A DNA stretch of 64,000 nucleotides from Amycolatopsis mongoliensis (GCF_030285665.1 NZ_CP127295.1:10230001-10294000), one strand, 5' to 3'; positions 16,178 through 25,665 are shown, counted from the first letter of the stretch. Made by a program: numbers and translations. The notes: generated from the letters alone by a model not told the origin.

Positions 16178-16260
16178 GCAGTGAATGACTCATTCACCTC
16201 GTCCGACGACATGAATGACTCATTCCTGTCGTCGGACGCCAGGAATGAGTCATTCACTGC
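16178..16260. repeat. Nested palindrome, TGAATGACTCATTC family
   Basis: Outer arms GCAGTGAATGACTCATTC (16178-16195) and its exact reverse complement (16243-16260) enclose an inner hairpin with CGTCCGACGACA and TGTCGTCGGACG arms around another TGAATGACTCATTC copy. It lies 18 bases after the kinase stop and about 150 bases before rmlA, so it is a likely terminator. It shares its core and the GACGCCAGGAATGAGTC segment with the palindrome at 6262-6326. Confidence 0.8.
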
Positions 16261-16410
16261 GCCCGAAGTCCGGCCTGCGCGACGGGCCCGGGCTCGGCAG
16301 CGCCGCGCCGCGCACCCAGCGCGCCGCGCCAGGACTGGAGATTCTCCTACTCCTCCCGCGCTTAGGGTCGGGCCGACCGCGATCCTTCCGACCAAGAACG
16401 TGGGGCCCAC

Positions 16411-17298
16411 ATGAAAGGCATCATCCTGGCCGGCGGCAGTGGCTCCCGACTGCATCCGGTCACGCTGGGCGTCTCCAAGCAGCTCGTCCCGGTCTACAAC
16501 AAGCCGATGATCTACTACCCGCTGTCGGTCCTGATGCTCGCCGGCATCACCGAGATCCTGCTCATCTCGACCCCGCACGACCTGCCCGCGTTCAAGCGGC
16601 TCCTCGGCGACGGCGCCGAACTCGGCCTCCGGCTCAGCTACGCCGAGCAGGCCCACCCGAACGGTCTCGCGGAAGCCTTCATCATCGGCGAGGAGCACGT
16701 CGGCGACGACACCTCCGCCCTCATCCTCGGCGACAACATCTTCCACGGGCAGGGTTTCTCGGACGTGCTGCGCGCCGCGACCCACGACCTCAAGGGCTGC
16801 GTCCTGTTCGGCTACGAGGTCTCCGACCCGCACCGCCACGGCATCGGCGAGGTCGACGCCGACGGGAACCTGGTCTCCATCGAGGAGAAACCGGCCCACC
16901 CCAAGTCGAACCTGGCGCTGACCGGCCTGTACTTCTACGACAACGACGTGGTCGAGATCGCCAAGGGGCTCACGCCGTCGGCCCGCGGCGAGCTGGAGAT
17001 CACCGACCTCAACAACGTCTACCTCGACCGGGGCCGCGCCAGCTGCGTCGACCTCGGCCGCGGCTTCGCCTGGCTGGACACCGGCACGCACAAGTCGCTG
17101 CTGGACGCCGGCCAGTACGTGCAGACGATGGAGGCACGCCAGGGCGTGCAGATCGCCTGCCTCGAAGAGATCGCGCTGCGCATGGGCTTCATCGACGCCG
17201 ACCAGTGCTACGCGCTGGGCGAGCGGATCGGCAGCTCGGGCTACGGCGAGTACGTCATGGACTTCGCGCGCCGCGCGCGGCCGCTCACCACGGTCTGA
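16411..17298 (+). CDS. rmlA: Glucose-1-phosphate thymidylyltransferase
   Basis: A 295-residue nucleotidyltransferase that makes dTDP-glucose from glucose-1-phosphate and dTTP, the first step to dTDP-deoxysugars. It shows the family signature [13 protein letters not shown] at the N-terminus, [39 protein letters not shown] and the WLDTGTH motif. The length is normal for the short RmlA class. The ATG at 16411 has only a weak GTGGGG site. It is followed after 19 bases by rmlB, forming the sugar-activation pair for the cluster's glycosyltransferases, although a general cell-wall rhamnose role cannot be excluded. Confidence 0.95.
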   Translation: MKGIILAGGSGSRLHPVTLGVSKQLVPVYNKPMIYYPLSVLMLAGITEILLISTPHDLPAFKRLLGDGAELGLRLSYAEQAHPNGLAEAFIIGEEHVGDDTSALILGDNIFHGQGFSDVLRAATHDLKGCVLFGYEVSDPHRHGIGEVDADGNLVSIEEKPAHPKSNLALTGLYFYDNDVVEIAKGLTPSARGELEITDLNNVYLDRGRASCVDLGRGFAWLDTGTHKSLLDAGQYVQTMEARQGVQIACLEEIALRMGFIDADQCYALGERIGSSGYGEYVMDFARRARPLTTV

Positions 17299-17317
17299 AC
17301 CCCGGAGGATCCTTCCC

Positions 17318-18289
17318 ATGCGCATGGTGGTCACCGGCGGCGCCGGTTTCATCGGCTCGGCTTACGTCCGCAACGTGCTTTCGGGCCACTACAGCGGTTT
17401 CGAGCCCGGCGAGCTGGTCGTGCTCGACAAGTTCACCTACGCGGGCAACCGCGCGAACCTGGCGCCGGTCGCCGCCGACGAGCGCCTGCGCGTCGTCGAG
17501 GGCGACATCTGCGACCCCGAGGTCGTCGAGCGCGAGCTGACCGGCACCGACCTGGTCGTGCACTTCGCCGCCGAGTCCCATGTGGACCGCTCCATCGCCG
17601 GGTCGGCGGAGTTCGTCCGCACCAACGTGCTCGGCACCCAGACCCTGCTGCAGGCGGCGCTGGAGCGCGAGGTCGGCAAGTTCGTGCACGTCTCCACCGA
17701 CGAGGTCTACGGCTCCATCGACGAGGGCTCCTGGCCCGAGGACCACCCGGTCGCCCCCAACTCGCCGTACTCGGCGTCCAAAGCGGCGTCGGACCTGCTG
17801 GTCCGCTCCTTCTTCATCACCCACGGCCTCAACGCCTCGATCACCCGCTGCTCCAACAACTACGGGCCCTACCAGTACCCGGAGAAGGTCATCCCGCTGT
17901 TCGTCACCAACCTGGTCGACGGGCTCCAGGTGCCGCTCTACGGCGACGGCCTCAACGTCCGCGACTGGCTGCACGTCGACGACCACTGCCGCGGCATCCA
18001 GCTGGTCGCCGAACGAGGGCGCGCGGGCGAGGTCTACAACATCGGCGGCGGCACCGAGCTGACCAACCGGGAGCTCACCGAGCGGCTGCTCGCGATCACC
18101 GGCCGGGACCACACCGCGATCCGGCCGGTGCAGGACCGCAAGGGCCACGACCGCCGCTACTCGGTGGACATCACGAAGATCTCCACCGAGCTCGGCTACT
18201 CCCCGCAGGTCGGCATCGACACCGGCCTGCGCGACACCGTCGACTGGTACAAGAACAACCGCGGGTGGTGGGAGCCGCTCAAGGGCTGA
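17318..18289 (+). CDS. rmlB: dTDP-glucose 4,6-dehydratase
   Basis: A 323-residue extended SDR enzyme that converts dTDP-glucose to dTDP-4-keto-6-deoxyglucose, the branch point for 6-deoxysugars. It has the NAD-binding GGAGFIG at the N-terminus, the dehydratase triad STDEVYG, the YSASK catalytic motif at about residue 150, and RCSNNYGPYQ. A GGAGGA site precedes ATG 17318; ATG 17324 is an alternative. Co-operonic with rmlA. Its product is the substrate of the DesI-type aminotransferase at 29895. It ends one base before the convergent membrane glycosyltransferase. Confidence 0.95.
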   Translation: MRMVVTGGAGFIGSAYVRNVLSGHYSGFEPGELVVLDKFTYAGNRANLAPVAADERLRVVEGDICDPEVVERELTGTDLVVHFAAESHVDRSIAGSAEFVRTNVLGTQTLLQAALEREVGKFVHVSTDEVYGSIDEGSWPEDHPVAPNSPYSASKAASDLLVRSFFITHGLNASITRCSNNYGPYQYPEKVIPLFVTNLVDGLQVPLYGDGLNVRDWLHVDDHCRGIQLVAERGRAGEVYNIGGGTELTNRELTERLLAITGRDHTAIRPVQDRKGHDRRYSVDITKISTELGYSPQVGIDTGLRDTVDWYKNNRGWWEPLKG

Positions 18290-18290
18290 G

Positions 18291-19754
18291 CTACTGCGTG
18301 CGCAGCTCGGGCCACAAGACGTCCCAGGCGGTGTTCCGTCCGCTGAAGACGGTCATCAGCTGCGGCACCACGTCCTGGTGCCGGTCGAACGCCCCGGCCA
18401 CGAGCGGGCTCGCGTCGCCGACGAACAGGACGCTGTCGACGCTCTCGTCCGGGTGCCCGAAGTAGTAGTAACCGCGGTGCGCGCTGTAAACGTTCGGCAG
18501 CCCGCGTTCCGCGCCGAAGAGCTGGAGGTCGGCGGCGAACGCGTAGCTGTCGGTCATGATCGCCGTCCGGGCCCGCTGGTCCGGCGGCAGCGAGGCGTAG
18601 ACCTGCACGACGGCGTCGGAAAGCTGGCCGAGCTGGCCGTCGGACTGCACGAAGACCTTCGCCGTCAACGGCACCAGCGGCACGTCGGGAATGCGCTCGG
18701 CCCAGGACTTCGGGTAGATCGGCAGCGCGACGAGCGCTTGCAGGACAGACGCCGCGACGAGCAGCCGGCCGACGGCCTTGGCGGCCGTGGGCCACTTGAC
18801 GTCCTGCAGGCCCACGGCACCGGCCGCGAACAGCGGCGCGTACAGGCTGTAGACGTAGTAGGACCGGCCCGACGTCAGCAGATAGGCCACGACGAGCAGC
18901 AGGAACGCGACGCCGAGGAAGCGGTACGGCCGCAGGTCGCGGGCGGCGAGCAGGCGCGCGAAGCCGAACAGCGCGAGCGGCACGCCGATCACCAGGCCGG
19001 GCCCGGACAGCAGCTCGAGCAGGAACTCGCCGGTGCCGGGGAACTCCGCCGCGACGACCTCGGACATCCGGGTGTACGGCCAGCCGTGGGCGGCCTGCCA
19101 GACCAGCGTCGGCACGGTGGTCAGCGTCGCGACCAGCGCCCCCGCCCACAGCAGCGGCCGGCGGACGAGGTCACGCGGCCCGAAGACCAGCGACGCGACG
19201 GCCAGCGCCACCCACAGCGCCGGGACCAGGAACTTCGTCTGCAGCGACACGGCCGTGACGAGCCCGGCGGCGAACAGCAGCCGGTCGTCGCGCACCCGGG
19301 TCCAGCGCACGACCAGGAACAGGATGAGCGACCAGAAGAACGGGTCGATCGAGTAGGTCGCGAGGTAGTGGCAGATGAGCGTCGCGCCGGACATCGCGTA
19401 CGCCGCGGCGGCGAGGGTCTGCGCGACGCGGCGGCCGCCCAGCTCGCGGGCGATCAGCGCGCTCAGCACGATCCCGCCCACCGCGGCCAGCGTCGCGGGC
19501 AGCCGCAAGGCCGTCAGCGAGCCGGGGACCAGGTGGTCCAGCCCGGCGGCGAGGAACGGCAGCAGCGGCGGCTGGTCGAAGTAGCCCCACGCGGGGTGGT
19601 CGCGGCCGGCCACCACGAAGTAGGCCTCGTCGAAGGAGAACCCGTAGTTCCGGCTGGCGACGAGGAGCAGGACGCCGGCGACTCCCGCGATCAGGAGAAC
19701 CGGGATCCGCGCGAACGCCGGGCGGGTGTCGGTGGTCTCGCTGGTAAGGGTCAT
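18291..19754 (-). CDS. GT39/ArnT-like integral membrane glycosyltransferase
   Basis: A 487-residue membrane protein with about ten to eleven hydrophobic helices and a C-terminal soluble tail of about 130 residues. The first extracytoplasmic loop has the FSFDEAYF motif followed by HPAWGYFDQPPLLP, which matches the Asp/Glu catalytic loop of PMT/ArnT-type (GT39/GT83) transferases that use polyprenyl-phosphate sugars. It probably glycosylates an envelope component outside the membrane. No direct link to the polyketide is evident. ATG 19754 is favoured by GAGAG and by the start of the conserved part; the open frame extends 31 codons further without a site. Confidence 0.8.
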   Translation of the reverse strand: MTLTSETTDTRPAFARIPVLLIAGVAGVLLLVASRNYGFSFDEAYFVVAGRDHPAWGYFDQPPLLPFLAAGLDHLVPGSLTALRLPATLAAVGGIVLSALIARELGGRRVAQTLAAAAYAMSGATLICHYLATYSIDPFFWSLILFLVVRWTRVRDDRLLFAAGLVTAVSLQTKFLVPALWVALAVASLVFGPRDLVRRPLLWAGALVATLTTVPTLVWQAAHGWPYTRMSEVVAAEFPGTGEFLLELLSGPGLVIGVPLALFGFARLLAARDLRPYRFLGVAFLLLVVAYLLTSGRSYYVYSLYAPLFAAGAVGLQDVKWPTAAKAVGRLLVAASVLQALVALPIYPKSWAERIPDVPLVPLTAKVFVQSDGQLGQLSDAVVQVYASLPPDQRARTAIMTDSYAFAADLQLFGAERGLPNVYSAHRGYYYFGHPDESVDSVLFVGDASPLVAGAFDRHQDVVPQLMTVFSGRNTAWDVLWPELRTQ

Positions 19755-19925
19755 GCTCTCAGTAGAGCCGCTCCGACCTCGCGTTTTCTGCGGCCGAGAG
19801 TGCTCATTCCGCACAACGAAAGTCGATCGCGGCGAGCGGAGCCGCAACCTTCGTAGTCACTCGGAAGTGAGGTTTGAGCACGCAAAGTGAGGGTAGCGAT
19901 TCCCCTAGACTTCGCCCGCGAACCG

Positions 19926-19939
19926 GCCCTGATCAGGGC
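19926..19939. promoter_or_regulatory. 14-bp perfect palindrome upstream of a glycosyltransferase
   Basis: GCCCTGATCAGGGC is perfectly self-complementary and ends 20 bases before the ATG at 19960, overlapping where a leader or operator would be. It may be a regulator-binding site; no matching site was recognised elsewhere in the window. Confidence 0.3.
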
Positions 19940-19959
19940 TTTCCGGCGATACTCCGACC

Positions 19960-21186
19960 ATGACCCACGGTCGGCACATCGCCTTCTTCAGCTTTCCCGG
20001 CGTCGGGCACATCAATCCGATGCTGGGCCCGGTCGAAGCACTCGCCGAGCGGGGCCACCGGGTCACGTTCGCCGTCGCCGCGCAGTTCGCGCACCTGCTG
20101 CGCGACAGCCCCGCCGAGGTCCTGACCTACCACTCGGACTTCCCCGCCTCGGTGACCAAAGTGGACAGCGCCGACGACGCGGTCACGATGATCATCGACC
20201 TCATGCGCGAGGGCTTCGCCGCTCTCGAACCGGCGCTGGAGCGGTTCTCCGGCGACCGGCCCGACCTCATCGTCCACGACACGATCAGCGGGAACGCCGC
20301 CCGCGTGCTCGCGCGCGCCTGGGACGTCCCGCTCGTCGAGAGCTGTCCCGTCTTCATCGAGAACGACGACGACGAGATCCCCGGCTCGCCCCAGCCGCCC
20401 GAGGACCACCCGGCCGCCACCGACTTCGACGACCGGGACCCGCGCCTGGCGCGGTTCGGCGAGGAGTTCGGCGCGGGCGTCTCGGCGCTGCTCACCCGGC
20501 ACGGGCTGGACCCGCGGCTGGCGATGGAAAGCCTCACGCCGGCCGGCGACGAGCCGCGCCTGGTCTACATCCCCAAGGCGTTCCACTACGGGAGCGAGAC
20601 CTTCGGCGAGCGCTACCGGTTCGTCGGCCCGACCGCGGACTGCCGGCCCCTCGAAGGCCACTGGACCCCGCCGGGCGACGGCCTGCCGGTGGTGCTGATC
20701 TCGCTGGGCACGTCGATGAGCAAGGACCTCGGCTTCTTCACCGGCTGCATCGCCGCCTTCCGCGGGAAGCCGTGGCACGTGGTGCTGACGCTGGGCCGCG
20801 GCGCCGACCTGGCCGCGCTGGGCGAACTGCCGCCGAACGTCGAGGCGCACAACTGGATGCCGCACCCGTCGGTGCTGAAGCACGCGTCGGCGCTGGTGTG
20901 CCAGGCGGGGATGGGCAGCGTCCTGGAGGCGCTGCGCTACGAGGTCCCGATCGTCGCGGTCTCCCACAGCGGCGAGACCCTGGCCAACGCCCACCGCGTC
21001 GCGGAGCTGGGCCTGGGCCGGCACATCCCGGTCACCGAGGCGAGCGGCCGGGCGATCTTCGACGCGGTGACGGCGATGGCGGCCGACGACTCGCTGGCCG
21101 CCCGGCTCGCGCTGATGGCCAAGGAGATCGAGCAGGCGGGCGGCGCACCGGCGGCCGCCGACGCCCTGGAAACCCTGCTCCCGTAA
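19960..21186 (+). CDS. GT1 (macrolide-type) glycosyltransferase 1
   Basis: A 408-residue GT-B fold enzyme of the OleD/MGT class that transfers a sugar from NDP-sugar to a small-molecule hydroxyl. The N-terminal acceptor domain has FSFPGVGHINP with the usual catalytic His, and the C-terminal donor domain has the LISLGTS motif. The donor-binding signature is altered: the normal HGGxGS-like site reads CQAGMGS, with Gln for His, and the following DQ position reads ET. The enzyme may use an unusual donor or be weakened. It lies upstream of a convergent palindromic element and the ABC exporter genes. No strong ribosome-binding site is visible at ATG 19960. Confidence 0.88.
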   Translation: MTHGRHIAFFSFPGVGHINPMLGPVEALAERGHRVTFAVAAQFAHLLRDSPAEVLTYHSDFPASVTKVDSADDAVTMIIDLMREGFAALEPALERFSGDRPDLIVHDTISGNAARVLARAWDVPLVESCPVFIENDDDEIPGSPQPPEDHPAATDFDDRDPRLARFGEEFGAGVSALLTRHGLDPRLAMESLTPAGDEPRLVYIPKAFHYGSETFGERYRFVGPTADCRPLEGHWTPPGDGLPVVLISLGTSMSKDLGFFTGCIAAFRGKPWHVVLTLGRGADLAALGELPPNVEAHNWMPHPSVLKHASALVCQAGMGSVLEALRYEVPIVAVSHSGETLANAHRVAELGLGRHIPVTEASGRAIFDAVTAMAADDSLAARLALMAKEIEQAGGAPAAADALETLLP

Positions 21187-21204
21187 GCAGTCTGCCGCGG
21201 CTTG

Positions 21205-21248
21205 TCGTGAGTGGTAATTCGGGTTCTAACCCTAATTACCACTCACGA
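21205..21248. repeat. 44-bp palindrome, TCGTGAGTG family, between convergent genes
   Basis: 21-base arms (21205-21225 and 21228-21248) starting TCGTGAGTG and ending CACTCACGA pair with one mismatch around a two-base centre. The element lies between the stops of the glycosyltransferase (21186) and the ABC permease (21268), so it can act as a two-way terminator. Weaker complementarity (CTGCCGCGG left, CCGCGGCGG right) extends outward. Same family as 31094-31137 and the intragenic copy at 46710-46753. Confidence 0.8.
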
Positions 21249-21267
21249 CCGCCGCGGCGGACTCGGG

Positions 21268-22116
21268 TCAGGCGGAGCGTCGGAAGCCTCGCGTGGCGAC
21301 GATCGCGCCCGTCAGGCCGATCAGGCCGGCCGCGCCGAGGGCCGCCAGGCCGCCGACCCCCACCGGATTGCCCAGCGCCAGGTTGCGCGACGCGTCGACC
21401 GAGTACGTCAGCGGGTTCACCGTCGCCACCGCGCGCAGCCACGCGGGCAGCGAAGACAGCGGGACGTACGCCGAGGACGCGAACATCAGCGGGAACATCA
21501 CCATGGACGTGACACCCTGCATGACCTCGACGTTCGTGATCCAGACGCCGATGGCCATGAACATCCAGCTGAGCGACCAGCCCACCGCGATGCACATCAG
21601 CCACGCCAGCAGCACGCCGGTGAAGCCGCCGCCGGGTGAGAACCCGAACAGCGTCGCCGCCAGCACCAGCATGATCGCCAGCTGCAGCGCGTGCCGCACG
21701 ACGTCGGCGAGGCTGCGCGCCACCAGCACCGACGCCGACGCGATCGGCAGCGTGCGGAACCGGGCCACGACGCCGTTGCGCATGTCGTCGAGCAGGCCGA
21801 CGCCCGACTGCAGCGCCACCGACAGCGAGCCCATCACCAGCACGGCGGGCATCAGGTAGTCGATGTAGGACACCCCGGCCGGGAACGAGCTGGTGCCGGC
21901 CAGGCTCGCGAACACCTGGCTGAACAGGATCAGCACGATGAGCGGCTGCAGCAGCCCCAGCAGCACGAGCGCCCGGGACGCCACGACCGCGCGCAGCGAA
22001 CGGCCGGTCAGGATGATGATCTGCATCGGCACGCTGGTGCCGCGCCACGGACCGCCGCCGCCCGGTCCATCCACAGTGGATGAATCCGAAGCGGACAGTG
22101 TCGTCGGTGCGCTCAT
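21268..22116 (-). CDS. ABC-2 type permease, DrrB-like
   Basis: A 282-residue inner-membrane protein with about six hydrophobic segments and the ABC-2 permease signature region near ADVVRHALQLAIMLVLA. It pairs with the ATPase encoded just upstream (three-base gap), as in the daunorubicin-type DrrAB exporters that pump a polyketide or glycoside out of its producer. In this cluster the natural cargo would be the finished glycosylated polyketide, giving export and self-resistance. ATG 22116 is used. Confidence 0.87.
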   Translation of the reverse strand: MSAPTTLSASDSSTVDGPGGGGPWRGTSVPMQIIILTGRSLRAVVASRALVLLGLLQPLIVLILFSQVFASLAGTSSFPAGVSYIDYLMPAVLVMGSLSVALQSGVGLLDDMRNGVVARFRTLPIASASVLVARSLADVVRHALQLAIMLVLAATLFGFSPGGGFTGVLLAWLMCIAVGWSLSWMFMAIGVWITNVEVMQGVTSMVMFPLMFASSAYVPLSSLPAWLRAVATVNPLTYSVDASRNLALGNPVGVGGLAALGAAGLIGLTGAIVATRGFRRSA

Positions 22117-22119
22117 GGG

Positions 22120-23088
22120 TCAAGCCCTCTCGGTGACTGGGTGGGAATCCCGCGGCCCGGAGAGCGCGAGGTACACGTCGTCGAGCCGGGGGTCGACCAG
22201 GGCCAGCTCGACCGGCTCGACCTTGACGTCGTCGAGCGCGCGGACCACGCGCGCGAGGTCGGTGGACTTCTCCACCGGCACCGTCAGCGCGAGCCCGGCC
22301 AGTTCGTCCACTCCGGACACCCGCGGCTCCAGCCCGGCGAGGCGGACGGCGTCCGCGGCGCGTTCGGCGTCGGGCCGGTCGGCCAGTGTCAGGGTGACCG
22401 TGCGCTTGCCGACCTGCGCCTTGAGCGAGGCCGACGTGCCCGCGGCGATCACCTTTCCCTGCGCCAGCACGACGATCTTGTCGGCGAGCCGGTCGGCCTC
22501 GTCGAGCATCTGCGTGGTGAGCAGCACGGTCGAGCCGTCGCGCACGAGCTGTTCCACGATCTCCCACATGGCGATCCGGGCCGCCGGGTCGAGGCCCGTC
22601 GTCGGCTCGTCGAGGAAGATCACGTCGGGGTGGCCGACCAGGCTGGCGGCCAGGTCGAGCCGCCGCCGCATGCCACCGGAGTAGGTCTTCGCCGGGCGGC
22701 CTGCCGCTTCGCGCAGGCCGAACGCGGTCAGCAGCTCGTCCGCGCGTTCCTTGGCCGCCTTGGTGGAGGCGCCGAGCAGGCGGGCGATCAGGATCAGGTT
22801 GCGGAAGCCGGAAAGCTGCTCGTCGACCGACGCGAACTGGCCGGTGAGCCCGATGCGGCTGCGCAGGGCCACGGCGTCGCGCTGCACGTCCAGCCCGGCG
22901 ACCCTGGCACGGCCCGCAGTGGGTGTCACCAAAGTGGTCAGGACGTTGACCAAAGTGGTCTTGCCGGCGCCGTTGTGGCCCAGCAGCCCGCACACGGTGC
23001 CGCGCGGCACCTGCAGGCTGACGTCGTCCAGCGCGCGGACCTTGCCGAAGGTCTTGGTGATTCCCTCGGCCTCGACGAACAGGGTCAC
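22120..23088 (-). CDS. ABC transporter ATPase, DrrA-like
   Basis: A 322-residue ATP-binding subunit. Walker A GHNGAGKTT, signature YSGGMRRRLDLA, Walker B VIFLDEPTTGLDP and an H-loop region (LLTTQMLDEADRL) are all intact. A C-terminal extension of about 100 residues is typical of drug-resistance DrrA proteins. GTG 23088 is chosen because a strong AAGGAAG lies about five bases upstream; an ATG at 23121 in the same frame would add 11 residues. It is divergent from the glycosyltransferase-P450 operon, sharing about 140 bases of control region. Confidence 0.9.
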   Translation of the reverse strand: MTLFVEAEGITKTFGKVRALDDVSLQVPRGTVCGLLGHNGAGKTTLVNVLTTLVTPTAGRARVAGLDVQRDAVALRSRIGLTGQFASVDEQLSGFRNLILIARLLGASTKAAKERADELLTAFGLREAAGRPAKTYSGGMRRRLDLAASLVGHPDVIFLDEPTTGLDPAARIAMWEIVEQLVRDGSTVLLTTQMLDEADRLADKIVVLAQGKVIAAGTSASLKAQVGKRTVTLTLADRPDAERAADAVRLAGLEPRVSGVDELAGLALTVPVEKSTDLARVVRALDDVKVEPVELALVDPRLDDVYLALSGPRDSHPVTERA

Positions 23089-23229
23089 GGCCGCTTCCTT
23101 CCGCTGCGCCGAATCGGACATGGCAACAGGTAGCACAGGAGGAATCCCCTTTTCCCTGCTCACCGCGGGACCCGAGGGGTTCGCCTAGACATGGTTGACT
23201 GCCCGCCGCGCGCGACTAGCTTTCGAGGC

Positions 23230-24441
23230 ATGACTCCCCCGCCGGGAAGCCACCTCGCCTTCCTCACCTATCCCGCCCACGGGCACCTCAACCCGACGCT
23301 GCCCGTCGCGGCCGAGCTCGTGCGGCGCGGTCACCGGGTGAGCTACGTCGTGGCCGAGCAGTACGCCGATGCCGTGCGCGCCACCGGCGCCACCGTGCTG
23401 CCGTACGAGTCCCACGTGCCGAAGTCGTGGGACACCGTGGCGATCCCGGAGGAGATCACCGGCGACGTCGTCGCGGAGGCGGGCCTCGCCCAGACGCTGG
23501 AAGGCTTCGCGCCGCTGCGGACCGCGCTCGGCGCGTTCGAGGACGACCGGCCGGACGTCTTCCTGTACGACGCTTTCGGTTACCCCACCGGACGGCTGCT
23601 GGCGCGCAAGTGGGAGATCCCGGCCGTCCTGTCGTGCTCGACGTTCGTGGCCAACGAAAAGTTCTCGCCGTACGCCTCGATGGCGGGGAAGGTCCCCGCG
23701 CCCGACCCGGACCACCCCGCGCTCGCCAAAGCCGCGTCGGTGGTCGGGGACGTGCTCGCCGAGCACCTGCCCGGCACGTCCGCGGCGGAGTTCGCGCAAG
23801 CGCGCGAGGACACCAAACTCGTGTTCCTGCCCCGGGAGTTCCAGCCCGGCGGCGACACCTTCGACGACGGGTTCGCCTTCGTGGGGCCGTGTCTCGGCGA
23901 CCGCGCGGCCGGCTGGACCCCGCCGGACGACCGGCCGGTGCTGTTGATCGCCATGGGCAGCTTCGGTTACCACCACCAGCGCGAGTTCTTCGCCTCGTGC
24001 CTCGAGGCGTTCGCCGGGTCGCCGTGGCACGTCGTCATGACGATCGGCCGCCTGGTCTCGCCGGCGGACCTGGGCCCGGTGCCGGCGAACTTCGAGCTGC
24101 ACCCGTGGGTGCCGCAGCCGGCCGTGCTGAGCCGGGCGAGCGGGTTCGTCTCGCACGCCGGCATGGGCAGCACCATGGAGTCGCTCGCGCTGGGCGTGCC
24201 GCCGGTGGTCGTGCCGCGGACGCTGGAGCAGGAGATCGTCGCCGACCGGCTGGCCGAGCTCGGCCTCGGCGTGCAGCTGGACCCCGACGCCGTCGATGCG
24301 GCGTCGCTGCGGAAGGCCGTCACCGGCCTCGCCGAGGACGCCGGCGCGCACGAGCGCGTGGCCCGGATGCGCGAGCACATCACCGACGCCGGGGGCGCCG
24401 CGGCGGCCGCGGACCGCGTCGAGGCCCGACTGACCGCCTGA
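23230..24441 (+). CDS. GT1 (macrolide-type) glycosyltransferase 2
   Basis: A 403-residue GT-B glycosyltransferase of the macrolide (OleD/MGT) class. The N-terminus has FLTYPAHGHLNPTL with the catalytic His. The donor site has HAGMGSTMES followed by an EQ pair at the position that usually reads DQ. ATG 23230 follows CGAGG. It is cotranscribed with the P450 gene 18 bases downstream, which suggests both act on the same aglycone. It is one of four such enzymes in the window, fitting a product with several sugars or a sugar chain. Confidence 0.9.
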   Translation: MTPPPGSHLAFLTYPAHGHLNPTLPVAAELVRRGHRVSYVVAEQYADAVRATGATVLPYESHVPKSWDTVAIPEEITGDVVAEAGLAQTLEGFAPLRTALGAFEDDRPDVFLYDAFGYPTGRLLARKWEIPAVLSCSTFVANEKFSPYASMAGKVPAPDPDHPALAKAASVVGDVLAEHLPGTSAAEFAQAREDTKLVFLPREFQPGGDTFDDGFAFVGPCLGDRAAGWTPPDDRPVLLIAMGSFGYHHQREFFASCLEAFAGSPWHVVMTIGRLVSPADLGPVPANFELHPWVPQPAVLSRASGFVSHAGMGSTMESLALGVPPVVVPRTLEQEIVADRLAELGLGVQLDPDAVDAASLRKAVTGLAEDAGAHERVARMREHITDAGGAAAAADRVEARLTA

Positions 24442-24459
24442 TCCAGGAGTGAATTCGAC

Positions 24460-25665
24460 GTGAACACCACCGAGCTGACCGCTGCCCCGGAAATCGCCCC
24501 GGACGGCGGCGCTTCCCTGCTCGCCTGGCTGGAGAAGATGCGCGCGGACACGCCCGTGTGGCAGGACGAGGCCGGGGCCTGGCACGTGTTCCGGTCCGCC
24601 GACGTCCGCCGGGTCAGCACCGACGCGCAGCTGTTCTCTTCGGACACGACGCGGCTGACCTCGCCCGGGGACCAGGCGCCTCCCGGCACCCTGCTGGTCA
24701 TCGACCCGCCCGAGCACCGCAAGCTGCGCCGCCTGGTCAGCCAGGCGTTCACCCCGAAGGTCGTCGCCGACCTCGAGCCGCGGATCACCGAGCTCACCCG
24801 GGAGCTGCTGGCCGAGGTCGAGCCGGACGCGACGGCGTTCGACCTGGTCGACGTGCTGGCCTACCCGCTGCCGGTGATCGTCATCGCCGAGCTGCTGGGC
24901 GTGCCCGCCGCGGACCGCGCGCTGTTCCGGGGCTGGGCCGAGGCGCTGATGGCCCTGCAGGTCGACGACCCCAGCACCGGCGAGAAGCTCGCCATCGCGA
25001 TCGAGGAGATGGAGGCGTACCTCAACGCCCAGATCGCCGATCGGCGCGCGCGGCCCCGCGAAGACCTGCTGACCCGGCTCGTGGAGTCCTCGATCGACGG
25101 CGAGCGGCTGACCGACGAGGAGGTCGGCAACTTCACCGCGCTGCTGCTGCTCGCCGGCCACGTCACCACCACCATGCTGCTCGGCAACGTGCTGCTCTGC
25201 CTGGAGGACGCCCCCGGCGTCTACGAGCGGGTCCGGGCCGATCCGGCGCTGGTCGAGCCGCTCCTGGAGGAGGTGCTGCGGCTGCGGCCGCCGTTCCCCC
25301 GGGTGGTCCGGGTGACCACGGCCGACGTCGAGGTGGCCGGGACGGTGATCCCCGCCGACTCGATCGTCTGGGCCTGGGTGGTGTCGGCGAACTACGACGA
25401 GCGCGAGTTCGCCGACCCGGAGCGCTTCGACCTGCACCGCAAGCCGAACGCGCACGCCGCGTTCGGGCACGGCATCCACTTCTGCCTGGGTGCGCCGCTG
25501 GCGCGGCTCGAGGGACGGATCGCGCTGGAGCTGCTGCTCGAGCGGTTCGAACACCTGCGGATCACCCCGGGTGCGGAGGTGCCGTTCCACGCCGGCGGCG
25601 TGTTCGGCGTCCAGCAGCTGCCGGTCACGACCACCGCCGGGGAACCGTTCCCGAGCGGAGGGTGA
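24460..25665 (+). CDS. Cytochrome P450 (CYP107-like) tailoring monooxygenase
   Basis: A 401-residue class I bacterial P450. The heme-binding loop FGHGIHFCLG (Cys about 342), the K-helix ExxR (EEVLRLRPPF) and the PEHRKLRRLV C-helix motif are present. The I-helix reads AGHVTT, so the usual acidic residue before the conserved Thr is Val. Because it keeps the heme cysteine it is a catalytic enzyme and not a DesVIII/EryCII-type auxiliary protein. It probably hydroxylates or epoxidises the polyketide. GTG 24460 has a CCAGGAG site. A GC-rich short hairpin (25668-25681) directly follows the stop. Confidence 0.92.
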   Translation: MNTTELTAAPEIAPDGGASLLAWLEKMRADTPVWQDEAGAWHVFRSADVRRVSTDAQLFSSDTTRLTSPGDQAPPGTLLVIDPPEHRKLRRLVSQAFTPKVVADLEPRITELTRELLAEVEPDATAFDLVDVLAYPLPVIVIAELLGVPAADRALFRGWAEALMALQVDDPSTGEKLAIAIEEMEAYLNAQIADRRARPREDLLTRLVESSIDGERLTDEEVGNFTALLLLAGHVTTTMLLGNVLLCLEDAPGVYERVRADPALVEPLLEEVLRLRPPFPRVVRVTTADVEVAGTVIPADSIVWAWVVSANYDEREFADPERFDLHRKPNAHAAFGHGIHFCLGAPLARLEGRIALELLLERFEHLRITPGAEVPFHAGGVFGVQQLPVTTTAGEPFPSGG

